Shown in pieces: positions 1 through 8,858 of a DNA stretch of 64,000 nt. The first letter of the stretch is position 1, and every line of letters begins with the position of its first letter. This DNA is from Onstottus_B arcticum (GTDB lineage: Bacteria; Acidobacteriota; Blastocatellia; UBA7656): the NCBI GenBank assembly GCA_038040485.1, contig JBBPIE010000018.1:1-64000 (forward strand). Reading direction: 5' to 3'. The notes below the pieces were generated by a model. That model did not search any database and was not told the origin of the DNA. It worked only from the letters and a program-made list of their open reading frames with translations. Position numbers and translations under genes: made by a program.

Positions 1-25
1 ACCATCGCGCCTTTCGGGCGCACAT

Positions 26-204
26 CCCACCAACGCAGTTGGTGGATTGTTCATACCCAGCCTAACCTTCTGCTCGGACTCTCGGGCTGATCAGGGCCAG
101 GTCGGATATGAACGATCCACCAACTGCGTTGGTGGGATTCGGGACCGCGCCTTGTCTCCTTGTAGGCTGAGTATGAACGATCCACCAACTGCGTTGGTGG
201 GATT
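26..204. repeat. Three copies of a short palindromic repeat
   Basis: Perfect 8-bp inverted arms CCACCAAC/GTTGGTGG with a 3-nt centre occur at 27-45, 117-135 and 182-200. The last two copies share a longer identical context of about 33 bp (107-139 and 172-204). The first copy has the complementary centre GCA instead of TGC. No gene is supported between 1 and 220. The spacing is irregular and the unit is itself palindromic, so this is a REP-like dispersed element rather than a CRISPR. Confidence 0.8.
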
Positions 205-263
205 GTGCCTGATTGTGGTGTCATCGCCTTTTTCCATCAACCTGCTGGAAGGCGCTTGATGAT

Positions 264-1475
264 TCAGATTTCCATTCCTGAGTTTGGGACCCAAGAGAAT
301 CCGCCTTCCAGAGCAGGAATGACAGGCTCACAAACATCGCAAGTGTGAGTAGTCTCTCTAGATGTATCGCTACGAATCCAAACATTGACTGAGACAATGT
401 TTCCTCGCTTATGCCGAGCCTGGACGTCAACACGCCGGGTACACTGAGGACCAGAAACCTGTCGCTGCGAGCCAGAAGACGTGAACCTCACATGCTGTCT
501 TTGAATCAACAACTCAATCAGCAACGCGACCGGTAATATGTACAGCACCGAATCATACGACCGATGATAAACCGCCCACAGGGCAAACAGAGCCAGTATC
601 GCAACGTGGGCCCGCTCAGCTTGAGGCCTTCTGGCGAAGATCACAGCCAGAACAATCAGCGAAGCTATGAACAACGTGCCCCACAGCAAGTTAGCAACGC
701 CGGGATCTCCTCGTGTCAGCCAGATGAGCAGCGGCTTAATCTCAGTTGAACCAACCCAGAGGCTATCAGTCGAGACGGAGAGTTGGCCCAGAATGGCCGT
801 GTAGCCTCTGACTACTTCAACCATCGACAAGCCTAATCGAAGAGCGTATGCCTCGGTGAGGATCACTATCAGCGAAATGGCTGCGGCCAGAGCCCGCCAT
901 TCTTTTTTCCACAGGAAGTACAGAAAGAAAGGGAAGCTCAAGGTGAACTTACACAATGAGAGTCCAAGCAGCACGCCGGCCAGATATTTTCTCTTCCGGC
1001 TTCTAGCGACCAGTGCTCCCAGTATAAGCGCGGTGATTATTAGACTGATTTGCCCAACGCGCAGCGTGACTCGGAAGGGCGCCCAACTTACCACCAGCAG
1101 AGCCAGGTAGTACTTCGCCCTTGCGGGCCAGTCACTGAAGTAGCTTAAAGCAAGGTAAATGCTTGTGCCCGTGGCGAGCAGGTTGATGCCAAGCCACAGC
1201 ACTCGCGCTTGTTCAAATGAAAACAGCGCCAGCGGTGAGATGATCGGGGTTGCAAACGGTGGATAGACAGAGACTGGCGTGGCTCCGCTTGGGGGGCCCG
1301 CAACCCACTCAATGGCGCCGTTGTAATAAGTGAGAAAATCGATTCCATTCCGAGGAGCTGTAACAACGGCGTAGACCAGCGAAGAAACGGCTAAAGCCAG
1401 GAGGGTGATATCCAAATTGAAAATCACCTCTCGCCGGTGCAATGCTTTTCTGATTGTCGCCGTCAGTCTGATCAT
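264..1475 (-). CDS. GT87/DUF2029-type polytopic membrane protein, 3' end probably frameshifted
   Basis: The open frame encodes 403 aa with about eight to ten hydrophobic segments. An early periplasmic-loop motif (FLTYYNGAIEW, then VYPPFATP) resembles the GT87/DUF2029 glycosyltransferases, which use polyprenyl-phosphate sugars (mannosyltransferase PimE/DUF2029 group). The last ~80 residues are hydrophilic and unlike a membrane protein. The neighbouring minus-strand frame, open from about position 488 down to 221, reads LLARSDRFLVLSVPGVLTSR and then another membrane segment (LLTLAMFVSLSFLL). This suggests a one-base indel near 465-490, so the true C-terminus would end at 221. It could be a sequencing error or a decaying gene. 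The substrate is unknown. Confidence 0.6.
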   Translation of the reverse strand: MIRLTATIRKALHRREVIFNLDITLLALAVSSLVYAVVTAPRNGIDFLTYYNGAIEWVAGPPSGATPVSVYPPFATPIISPLALFSFEQARVLWLGINLLATGTSIYLALSYFSDWPARAKYYLALLVVSWAPFRVTLRVGQISLIITALILGALVARSRKRKYLAGVLLGLSLCKFTLSFPFFLYFLWKKEWRALAAAISLIVILTEAYALRLGLSMVEVVRGYTAILGQLSVSTDSLWVGSTEIKPLLIWLTRGDPGVANLLWGTLFIASLIVLAVIFARRPQAERAHVAILALFALWAVYHRSYDSVLYILPVALLIELLIQRQHVRFTSSGSQRQVSGPQCTRRVDVQARHKRGNIVSVNVWIRSDTSRETTHTCDVCEPVIPALEGGFSWVPNSGMEI

Positions 1476-1577
1476 TCTTTGGGAGAGCGATCTTTGAAAT
1501 GGCCCGCCGCGGTCGACTGCAGCTCCTGGTTTGGCGGCTGCGGTGTTCGGTGCAACCTCAATGCTCGCCGATCTTGT

Positions 1578-2033
1578 TCAGACTCCCTGAGTGGATAACC
1601 GGGTCAAGAGCAAAAGCTCATCGAGCATCTCGAAGACAAGCGTCGGTGGCGGCATGAACGTCGGTCGCCCATCGTCAACAAGTGCGGTATATCTGAGTGC
1701 ATGCGTTTGGTGCTGATAATGCAAGCCATTGATCAAGCCAATGGTATCCGGGGTGACTGTAACACCCTTTTCTTGAAGGGCGGCCAGGAGGGCATTGAGA
1801 TTGTGGCGATAGTCGTGTTTCACGTCGCTTTCAACGAATCCTCTTTTCAGCAAGGCTGATTTGAGGAAGAGTTCGACCGCGTGGGAAACAACGAAGTAGA
1901 ACGGGATCGCAGTCAGCTTGGCGGGCGTGCCATCTGGTTTGGCTTCCATTGTGGCGGCCAGAGTTTCGGCAGCCAACCGAAAGTTGACTGCGGTCATGCG
2001 ATAAACGCTTGCCAAGTGAATGCTATCAGTCAT
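1578..2033 (-). CDS. HEPN-like hypothetical protein
   Basis: About 151 aa from the ATG at 2033 (MTDSIHLAS); an upstream in-frame ATG at 2096 would add 21 residues that look like untranslated leader. The protein is helical, and its core segment SHAVELFLKSALLKRG followed by HDYRHNLNALL resembles HEPN-fold proteins (AbiV/HEPN nucleotide-binding-like). The canonical RNase motif Rx4-6H is not clearly present, so nuclease activity cannot be claimed. It is transcribed away from its neighbours with no operon partner. Function unknown. Confidence 0.55.
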   Translation of the reverse strand: MTDSIHLASVYRMTAVNFRLAAETLAATMEAKPDGTPAKLTAIPFYFVVSHAVELFLKSALLKRGFVESDVKHDYRHNLNALLAALQEKGVTVTPDTIGLINGLHYQHQTHALRYTALVDDGRPTFMPPPTLVFEMLDELLLLTRLSTQGV

Positions 2034-2160
2034 GTACTTTGCCACCGGAATGAACCCGTCAAACGCTCGAATTAGCCAGCGCCGAGCGGGCAGCATACAA
2101 CATGAACGCGGGTAGAGAACCCGAAGGGGATACTATCGAGGCTACAGGTTGAATGAGTTG

Positions 2161-2919
2161 TTAGACGGTAGTCCCTCCCCTTCGGGTAAGGCTTAGATCG
2201 AGGCTTCCCACGACACTGAGAAGTAGCTGAGCCGCCATCTGCAATGACTCACGACGGTCACCCACATGCGGAAAGACGCTCACACAAGCGGCAGATTCCG
2301 CGACCGCAAGTGAAAGTTCGTTAAGCGTGCACATGAGACCTTCATACTGGAATTTGGCACCAAGCGTCGGACGGTCATGCTCATTGAATGTTTGCGGAGA
2401 TACCGAAGGGACTATGTGCACGCCCACTTCGCACAACAAACCGTAGCGGGACTGGTCGATGGGAGGCCGCAAGTTCATTTTCTCTATTTTGATCCGCACA
2501 TTATACGCACTAAAATCCTTCTTACGCTTAGACTCGTCGGCGGAGAGCCAGGTCTCCAAGAGATCAGGCTGGGCTGCGAATAAGAAGAGCAGATTTGCCA
2601 TCTCTCCAAGGTTGCGAGTTAGCGCGAGAGATTCATCATAGTAGCCAAGGAAAGCGAGCCGAAGAGACGAAAGCGAATTAGTCACAATGCGTGCAGTAAG
2701 CCTCTGAAAGAAATGGTCTCCGCCTTCGCAGCCATGGAAGCATGACGCCTCCTCGGAGAGCATGGATAGAAGATCCCCCAGGAATTCATAACACGCAGGG
2801 GTGCTGATCCCAAGCTTCGGGATTTCGCTTAGCGACTCGACCCCACATTGCGTTTCGACCCTCGCAACCATCCCGAGAAACTCAGCACCGCGCGGCATCG
2901 TTTTGTTTTTAGCGATCAT
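2161..2919 (-). CDS. Hypothetical protein, mostly helical
   Basis: About 252 aa; the ATG at 2919 is preferred over the TTG just upstream because a GAGAG stretch lies at a suitable distance. No signal peptide or membrane segment. The middle part (LRLAFLGYYDESLALTRNLGEMANLLFLFA) resembles the helical region of DUF5677-like or abortive-infection-like proteins that respond to phage or stress, but no catalytic motif is recognised. It lies 299 bp from, and divergent to, the exported-protein gene at 3218. I do not recognise the family with confidence. Confidence 0.6.
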   Translation of the reverse strand: MIAKNKTMPRGAEFLGMVARVETQCGVESLSEIPKLGISTPACYEFLGDLLSMLSEEASCFHGCEGGDHFFQRLTARIVTNSLSSLRLAFLGYYDESLALTRNLGEMANLLFLFAAQPDLLETWLSADESKRKKDFSAYNVRIKIEKMNLRPPIDQSRYGLLCEVGVHIVPSVSPQTFNEHDRPTLGAKFQYEGLMCTLNELSLAVAESAACVSVFPHVGDRRESLQMAAQLLLSVVGSLDLSLTRRGGTTV

Positions 2920-3217
2920 CAATTCACTCTCTTGCGTTTAACCCTTGTTTATCTGTTTTCTAGATAGAATTCCAGCGCTATTTGCTGTCGGGCATAAAAC
3001 CCTAAATAGATTTCCCGTAACATCGGTGCGTTCCTTGACTAAGGGGCCAGATCGTTTCTCGAGCAAGTACGTCCGAACAATGGGTGGACGTGAACAAGTA
3101 GAGAAAACGATTCGCCCAATCGCCAGTGATTTTCGCCGACACTTTTTTCTTGAATTTGAGAGTCTTGTGTAGGATAATTCGCACCAACGTTGATTCCCGG
3201 TACGCCAGGAGGATCAG

Positions 3218-3985
3218 ATGTCCAAGTCATTCGTGATTGGTTTTGTCTTCGGGTTGTGTCTCTTAGGAATCGCTGGCGCTGGAGCGTCTCGCCAAGACGG
3301 AAAACAGGCAGCGCAATACCAGGCGGAAATTGTCGACGCGACGCCGGTGCAGCGGACAGTATTGACGGAGAACCAGCGATTCCACAGCAGACTTCACAAC
3401 GGCTTCGGACAAAATCCGGCCGGGAAGCCGATCAGCCAATGGATTGCGTCTGAGAAAGGTCAAAAGGAAGTCTTGGGAAGGTATGTCAACGGTAAGGTTT
3501 GGCTACCGTCCGGCCAACCTGAGCTACCTTCAGACTACTTCGGACGGTTCGCGCATGATTCGGATGCGATCGTTCGCGGACAAGCAATCAATAAGAATTC
3601 GCAGATTACGGAAGATGATTCTTTTCTTTTCACTGACTATGAAGTAGTCATAAGAGAGGTATTCAAGAACAGTAAGACCGAGCCGATCAATGTGGGCAGC
3701 CAGATCACAGTTACTTGTTTGGGAGGGAAGGTTGTCCTTGATGATGTAATCATGAAGGCCGGTGGAAATGGCGTATCCTTGTTACCCGTCAACGCTCAGG
3801 ATGTCCTCCTCTTTTTAAGGTTCATTCCGGAAACTGGTGGCTACAAACTGGCTGAGTACAATGGCGCCTTTGAACTAAATGGCAATTCGGTGCGTCCTCT
3901 CGCGGGGCTATTTCCGATTACTCCAGGGTTCTTTGATGATGAACCTTCATTCTTGAAGACAATCAAGGATGTCTCGAACAGGTAA
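3218..3985 (+). CDS. Exported hypothetical protein
   Basis: 255 aa preceded by an AGGAGG ribosome site. The N-terminus MSKSFVIGFVFGLCLLGIAG is a signal peptide (a Cys at residue 15 lies inside the h-region, so a lipobox is doubtful). The mature part is soluble, predicted mainly beta, with the stretch FTDYEVVIREVFKNSKTEPI around residue 140 followed by a beta-rich region. This resembles small exported proteins of unknown function. It is followed after 25 bp by an exported metalloprotease on the same strand, so the two are probably co-transcribed. A role as partner or inhibitor of that protease is only a guess. Confidence 0.65.
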   Translation: MSKSFVIGFVFGLCLLGIAGAGASRQDGKQAAQYQAEIVDATPVQRTVLTENQRFHSRLHNGFGQNPAGKPISQWIASEKGQKEVLGRYVNGKVWLPSGQPELPSDYFGRFAHDSDAIVRGQAINKNSQITEDDSFLFTDYEVVIREVFKNSKTEPINVGSQITVTCLGGKVVLDDVIMKAGGNGVSLLPVNAQDVLLFLRFIPETGGYKLAEYNGAFELNGNSVRPLAGLFPITPGFFDDEPSFLKTIKDVSNR

Positions 3986-4010
3986 ATCGCACACGGAAGG
4001 AGGCGCGGCC

Positions 4011-5360
4011 ATGGCCAAGGAACGAATTTCGACGATCGCCGGATTCTTCTTGGGAGTTATTGCTAGCTGGCTAGTAGTAGCAGGCGCCTATCCCGGCGCA
4101 ATAACAGAGGCCGCTTGCCCTCCCCACTGGGTAGTTCAGGGCTGGTTCCCAAACACGGTTCAGAATTACGTCGCGCTTGGGTTCACGCCGCTGGAGAACG
4201 CCAGAATAAATTCAGCAATGGCGGACTGGACGCTGCACAACCTCGTGAACTGTTCCAACGTCGTGTTATACCCAAGCGCATTCGGAACCTACGTCATTAC
4301 TAGTACGACCGGCGTTGCTGTCGTTCCTTCGTGGGGCGCCGCGACTACAGCGGATCAGCAGAGCGGCGGGCATATTGTCGTTGCAACCACGACCTTCTAT
4401 TGGGGTGCACATAGTTTCAATCCTCCGGCGAACATTTGGAACCGAAATGGATCGGCAGATTACTATCGATGTGTGCAATCCACGATGCTTCACGAGGCAG
4501 GACACACGATGGGTCTTGATGAAGCAAACGCTCCAATAAGCGCTGGCCAAACCGTGATGAATCCCGGTGCAGGAATTAATGATGTTGGCCATTTTGGACC
4601 CACATCAGTACAACTCTGCGACGACGCATCGGTAGCTACAGAAATAGATTACCTGCTCAATTGCATACTCGGCGGCGGCGGTGGCGATGAATCGTGCATC
4701 GCCTATTGGCAAGGAGAGAGCTACTGTGGACAGGCGGCAAACTTCTTAACCTACCCTGGCAACGGATGTGGAGCTTTCTACTACTATGACGGCGGTGGCT
4801 GCTGCTGTGGAAATGGGGGTCCATCCCCTATTCTGATAGATGTACGGGGCAATGGCTTTGATCTCACGAGTGCGGCTTCAGGCGTGAGCTTCGATATCGA
4901 TCACGACGGCATTCGCGACTTTCTCTCCTGGACAGCGGCTAATTCAGATGACGCCTGGCTTGCTCTGGACCGTAACGGCAATGGACGAATCGATGACGGC
5001 GGTGAGTTGTTCGGCAACTTCACGCCACAGCCGCCCTCTGATCTGCCGAACGGCTTCCTCGCACTTGCTGAGTTTGATAAGCCGGAAAACGGTGGCAATC
5101 TCGATGGCGGGATTGATGGGCGAGACTCTGTCTTTTCGTCACTTCGCCTTTGGCAGGACTCAAACCACAACGGCCTGTCGGAACCAGCCGAGGTCCACAG
5201 ATTGCGCCAAGCCGGCGTTACGGCACTTGACCTGGACTATAGAGTCTCAAAGCGCATTGATCAGTATGGGAACGGATTCCGCTATCGCGCGAAGGTGTAC
5301 GACACACGCGGGGCGCATGTGGGTCAATGGGCATGGGATGTCTTCTTAGTGCGTCGATAG
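4011..5360 (+). CDS. Exported metzincin-type zinc metalloprotease with calcium-loop C-terminus
   Basis: 449 aa from the ATG at 4011, which has GGAGG 8 nt upstream; a longer frame from 3969 overlaps the previous gene and lacks such a site. Residues ~8-30 form a signal peptide. The zinc site HEAGHTMGLD at residues ~161-170 is the matrixin/metzincin pattern HExxHxxGxxH/D with Asp as third ligand, and VMNPG downstream supplies the Met-turn. A Gly- and Cys-rich linker (residues ~220-270) leads to a C-terminal module with calcium-binding loops (DIDHDGIRD, DRNGNGRIDD, then GELFG) common in secreted bacterial proteins. It probably degrades extracellular or envelope protein. The third ligand being Asp, not His, is seen in part of the family. 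Confidence 0.75.
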   Translation: MAKERISTIAGFFLGVIASWLVVAGAYPGAITEAACPPHWVVQGWFPNTVQNYVALGFTPLENARINSAMADWTLHNLVNCSNVVLYPSAFGTYVITSTTGVAVVPSWGAATTADQQSGGHIVVATTTFYWGAHSFNPPANIWNRNGSADYYRCVQSTMLHEAGHTMGLDEANAPISAGQTVMNPGAGINDVGHFGPTSVQLCDDASVATEIDYLLNCILGGGGGDESCIAYWQGESYCGQAANFLTYPGNGCGAFYYYDGGGCCCGNGGPSPILIDVRGNGFDLTSAASGVSFDIDHDGIRDFLSWTAANSDDAWLALDRNGNGRIDDGGELFGNFTPQPPSDLPNGFLALAEFDKPENGGNLDGGIDGRDSVFSSLRLWQDSNHNGLSEPAEVHRLRQAGVTALDLDYRVSKRIDQYGNGFRYRAKVYDTRGAHVGQWAWDVFLVRR

Positions 5361-5391
5361 TTCCCGACCCTCATTAGTCTAAACCGGCGTG

Positions 5392-7659
5392 CTAAGCAGC
5401 AATAGCCGAGCCTGATGCGGCGGGCTCCTTCCGCAAGTCATTCGTCGGCTTAACAAAGTAGCCAAACTTCAAACCAAAAATGAACAGCACAAACGCGATC
5501 GCGCCGATCGCAAACAGCGTGTCGCCAGGCACTCGAAGCCATCGCAGCGTCGTCATCAACCCCGTTCCCATGAACTCGGGACTTCTCGCATACCAGTAAC
5601 CCTCTGTGACCGAGGCCCAGGTCTGCAACAGCCCGACCGGCAAAAGGCTAAGCATCATCATCAGCATCAACCCGATGTTCATCGACCAGAACGAGAATTT
5701 CAGTAGTCCCTCCTTCCATTCCTGGTCAGCCATCAGCGCTCGCAGACACATCAGCGTCAACCCGATCCCCAGCATCCCGTATACCCCGAACAGCGCGCCG
5801 TGAGCATGCACCGCCGTTGTGTTGAGCCCTTGCATGTAGTAGAGCGCGATCGGCGGATTGATCATGAAGCCGAACAAACCCGCGCCAACCAAATTCCAAA
5901 ACGCGACCGCGATGAAGAAGTAGACAGGCCATTTGTACTTCGCGACCCAGACGGCCGAACGCGAGATGCGCAAGTCCTTCATCGCCTGATAGCCGATCAT
6001 CAAAAGCGGCACCACTTCGAGCGCACTGAACGTCGCGCCCCACGCCAACGCCGCAGTCGGAGTGCCTGAAAAGTAGAGGTGATGGTTTGTCCCGATGATG
6101 CCGCCCGCCAGGTAGATCGCCGCCGCAGCCAGCGAAGCTTCAGCAGCGAGCTTTGGACGGATTAGTCCCAGGCGCGCAAACACAAAGGCAATCACCGTCG
6201 TTGCGAACACTTCGAAAAAGCCTTCGACCCATAGATGCACAACCCACCATCGCCAGTACTCGACCATGCTTATGTGGGTGTTCCTGCCGTACATCAACCC
6301 CGCGCCATAAAACAACGCGATCGCTCCGGCCGACAGCGCGAAGACCAGCACGAGTTGCCGCTGCTCGCCTTTCTCCCGCAGCGCTGGGATGATCACGCGG
6401 AGCATCAGAAACAACCACAACAGCAACCCGATAAAGAGCGCGATTTGCCAGACTCGTCCAAGATCGAGGTACTCCCAGCCCTGATGACCCCAGTAGAAAG
6501 AGTTCGCTTCGGTCATTTGATTGTGCACGCTCAGGTACTCGCCGGCCAGCGAACCTGCAACGACGATCAGCAACGCGAGGAACAGCAGGTTGACGCCGAA
6601 TCGCTGGCCGCGCGGTTCCTTGCCGCTGATTAGCGGCCCGATAAACAGGCCAGCCGCAAGCCACGACGTCGCAATCCAGAACAGCCCTGTCTGAAGGTGC
6701 CAGGTTCGCGTAATGCTGTATGGAAGCCATCGCGAAAGCGGTATCCCGTACAGACCATCGCCTTCCACACCGTAGTGAGCCGTGATCGCTCCGGTCAGTA
6801 TCTGCACTAGAAACAGCGCAGCTACCACAACGAAGAACTTGAGCGTCGCCGCCTGCGACGCGGTTGCTTTCCATTTGAGAATCGGATCGGTTGCGGGCGC
6901 TGGTTCGACTGGATCGACCGGCGGCCGCGCGGCGTAGTACCAGACAAAACCGCCGATGCTTGCAAGCAACATCATCATGCTCACACCGGTCCAGACAACC
7001 GCTTCGCCGGTTGCTATGTTCCCGACGAGCGGTTCGTGCGGCCAGTTACTTGTGTAGCTGACCGCGCCTCCCGGACGATTAGCCGCCGACGCCCACGCGG
7101 TCCAGAAAAAGAAAGAGCCGAGTTGATGAAGCTTTACCGGGTCGGTCTGCGCGCCCTTGGGAATCGCGTACCCGACTCTGCCGTTGCTGAAGACGTCCGC
7201 GTAGTGTCTTTGGTTAGCCTCGAACGCCTTCGCTCGCGCGGCGTCTATCGTCAGTGTGCTTGTTCGCGCGTCGAAAGTGTTCGAGCGGATCAACTGCTTC
7301 AGGCGCTCTCGAAGCGCTCCTTGTTGTTCGAGTTGAGCGGAGTCGTAGGGCTGGCCGAACTGCGATGTCGACCATTCGTTCAGCATGAACTCGCACTCGC
7401 GGTGGAGCCAGTCTGCGGTCCAATCCGGAGCCACGTAGCTTCCGTGTCCCCAGATCGAACCCACTTCCATGCCGCCCATTGCCTGCCATACGCTTTGACC
7501 TATCGCAATGTCCCCGCTGGCTATGATGACCTGGCCGTCGGAGGTCACAACACGATCCGGGATCGGCGGCATTTCCTGGTAAATGCGCGTTCCGACCCAA
7601 CCCAGCACCACAAACCCAAAGATCATTACCGCGATTAGCACGATCCATAGACGTTTCAT
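5392..7659 (-). CDS. norB: Quinol-dependent nitric oxide reductase, single subunit (qNor)
   Basis: 755 aa, the usual length of qNor. It reduces 2 NO to N2O at the cytoplasmic membrane with electrons from quinol. An N-terminal extension (GQSVWQAMGGMEVGSIWGHG, residues ~53-72) replaces the NorC-like domain and carries no CxxCH, as expected for qNor. The haem-copper oxidase fold follows with ~12 further helices. Metal ligands visible are His in TWHLQTG (~318), the HLWVEGFFEVF segment (~473) with its conserved Glu residues, the His pair in NHHLYFSGTP (~523), and HAHGALFGVYG (~616). An AAGGAGAG site lies 11 nt upstream. It is transcribed in the same direction as the small proteins, nifJ and the Crp/Fnr gene further upstream. 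Role: NO detoxification or the last denitrification step seen here. Confidence 0.95.
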   Translation of the reverse strand: MKRLWIVLIAVMIFGFVVLGWVGTRIYQEMPPIPDRVVTSDGQVIIASGDIAIGQSVWQAMGGMEVGSIWGHGSYVAPDWTADWLHRECEFMLNEWSTSQFGQPYDSAQLEQQGALRERLKQLIRSNTFDARTSTLTIDAARAKAFEANQRHYADVFSNGRVGYAIPKGAQTDPVKLHQLGSFFFWTAWASAANRPGGAVSYTSNWPHEPLVGNIATGEAVVWTGVSMMMLLASIGGFVWYYAARPPVDPVEPAPATDPILKWKATASQAATLKFFVVVAALFLVQILTGAITAHYGVEGDGLYGIPLSRWLPYSITRTWHLQTGLFWIATSWLAAGLFIGPLISGKEPRGQRFGVNLLFLALLIVVAGSLAGEYLSVHNQMTEANSFYWGHQGWEYLDLGRVWQIALFIGLLLWLFLMLRVIIPALREKGEQRQLVLVFALSAGAIALFYGAGLMYGRNTHISMVEYWRWWVVHLWVEGFFEVFATTVIAFVFARLGLIRPKLAAEASLAAAAIYLAGGIIGTNHHLYFSGTPTAALAWGATFSALEVVPLLMIGYQAMKDLRISRSAVWVAKYKWPVYFFIAVAFWNLVGAGLFGFMINPPIALYYMQGLNTTAVHAHGALFGVYGMLGIGLTLMCLRALMADQEWKEGLLKFSFWSMNIGLMLMMMLSLLPVGLLQTWASVTEGYWYARSPEFMGTGLMTTLRWLRVPGDTLFAIGAIAFVLFIFGLKFGYFVKPTNDLRKEPAASGSAIAA

Positions 7660-8014
7660 CTAAGGCACTCTCCTTCTGTTAAGGGGGCCCCTTCGGCAGA
7701 TTCTCGCGAATCGCTCACGTTCCGCGACTTCGCAGTCTGAACCGGTGGCCGGTCTTTGACCAAACATGCCTCGTGATCTGGCGGCCCCTGCAGAACTACT
7801 CAACACGATCACTCCACAGAGAATTAGTCGCATACAACCATGATTTTGGTAGAGTCAGCAAGAAGCGTTCCCGGCCAGTGTGAGCGAGTTGTCGCATCGC
7901 GACGAGGACTCATCAGCAAGCGTTTGTGCAAACCTTCGCACTGGGTGTGCGAAAGTCCTCATTTCTTCCTTAGCTGCCGTCTTCGTTACTCGAGCCTGGT
8001 CGGCGAAGGCTCAG
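7660..8014. other. Intergenic region upstream of norB
   Basis: 355 bases with no convincing gene on either strand; the only open frames are short and lack family resemblance. It must hold the norB promoter. I looked for a TTGAT-N4-ATCAA type Fnr/Dnr box and found no good match by eye. Confidence 0.5.
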
Positions 8015-8015
8015 G

Positions 8016-8058
8016 AAAAAAAAGCGAAGCCGCGCGGTGAAGGAGTTAACCGCGCGGC
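8016..8058 (-). terminator. Rho-independent terminator of the former hsp20 gene
   Basis: Read on the minus strand there is a perfect 10-bp stem GCCGCGCGGT/ACCGCGCGGC (8058-8049 and 8038-8029) with a 10-nt loop, followed by TTCGC and a run of eight T (8023-8016). It lies 57 bases downstream of the stop codon of the Hsp20 remnant. Confidence 0.85.
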
Positions 8059-8114
8059 CGAGTAGGGCGACTTTCCGACGCTTTGAAACGCCGGTGCAAG
8101 GTCGCCACGGAGCT

Positions 8115-8219
8115 TTACTTGATCTTCACTTCAATCTGTTTCGGTTTGGTTTCCTCACGCTTGGGCAGCGTCAGCATCAGGATTCCGTCCTTGAACGCTG
8201 CGGCGATCTCCGGCTCTCC
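8115..8219 (-). pseudogene. Hsp20 (alpha-crystallin family) C-terminal remnant
   Basis: The minus strand encodes 34 residues ending in a stop: EPEIAAAFKDGILMLTLPKR then EETKPKQIEVKIK. This is the end of the alpha-crystallin domain (the KDGILMLTLPK strand with the G-x-L motif) of a small heat-shock chaperone. The frame is closed immediately upstream by TAA at 8222-8220, and no other part of the domain is seen, so about three quarters of the gene is missing. The terminator downstream is intact, which fits recent loss by deletion. A short frame this clear would be missed by a length-limited gene finder. Confidence 0.85.
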
Positions 8220-8373
8220 TTACATAACAAAGTCATTCAAGGCTCTTGTTGATTCGCCGGCGGGCTGACCGGCGAGCTCGCCACGGACTCCTACCAAGTC
8301 CATTCTATGCGGGCGAACTCGCCGAAGCTATGCGCGGTGTCACGCGTCGCCGTGACATCCAGGACTTGAACAC

Positions 8374-8751
8374 TCAGCCCGCGTGCAGCGGCGCACGCGC
8401 TAGTTCGATGCGAGCGATCGTGTTCCGCAGCCACGTCTCTGAGCTTCCCTCGAGCTGCTGTTGATCGCCAGTCGCCTCGATGCTTTCAACAGTCGCGCCT
8501 GCCTCGGTGAGCGGGATGTGATGACAGGGCACGGCCTTACCGCGGTCGCCCGGCGGAACGAAGTCGATCAGCAAGCACTCGCTGCACGAGTGGGATCGAG
8601 TTGGATCGCCGAGATTCAGGCAACTCGGAGAGTCCTGAAAGATCGAGGTCGAGACCCAGGGCTCACCTGCGGGCTTGCCGTAACCGCCCTTCTCGATAAA
8701 GTTCAACTCGGCTTTCAAGACTTCCAGCACGTCGCGATTATCTGTAGACAT
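8374..8751 (-). CDS. Conserved small Cys-rich protein of unknown function
   Basis: 125 aa, cytoplasmic, starting MSTDNRDVLEVLKAELNFIE. The middle carries several cysteines and histidines (SCLNLGDP, SHSCSECLLIDFVPP, PCHHIPLTEAG) that could bind metal or form disulphides; the C-terminal third is a helix with GDQQQLEGSSETWLR. I recognise the sequence type as conserved in Acidobacteria-like genomes, without known function. It sits between the exported protein at 8859 and the Hsp20 remnant, on the strand of the nor/nifJ group. GAGG lies upstream of the ATG. Confidence 0.65.
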   Translation of the reverse strand: MSTDNRDVLEVLKAELNFIEKGGYGKPAGEPWVSTSIFQDSPSCLNLGDPTRSHSCSECLLIDFVPPGDRGKAVPCHHIPLTEAGATVESIEATGDQQQLEGSSETWLRNTIARIELARAPLHAG

Positions 8752-8858
8752 GGCATTGCCTCACTATCGTTCCGAGAAATGACTACCGCCGCGATGTCAC
8801 GCGGCGGTAGCTGAGGGCCAGTGCGGCTGCTAACGCAGCGCCCGTGAAGCGAGAGTTC

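Noticed and set aside
26..204. Possible CRISPR-like direct repeats at the window start
   Set aside because: Only three copies, irregular spacing, a palindromic unit, no cas genes nearby.
6140..6874. Long open frame of 244 codons on the minus strand inside norB in another frame
   Set aside because: Arg-rich composition typical of the shifted frame of a GC-rich gene; no family resemblance or ribosome site.
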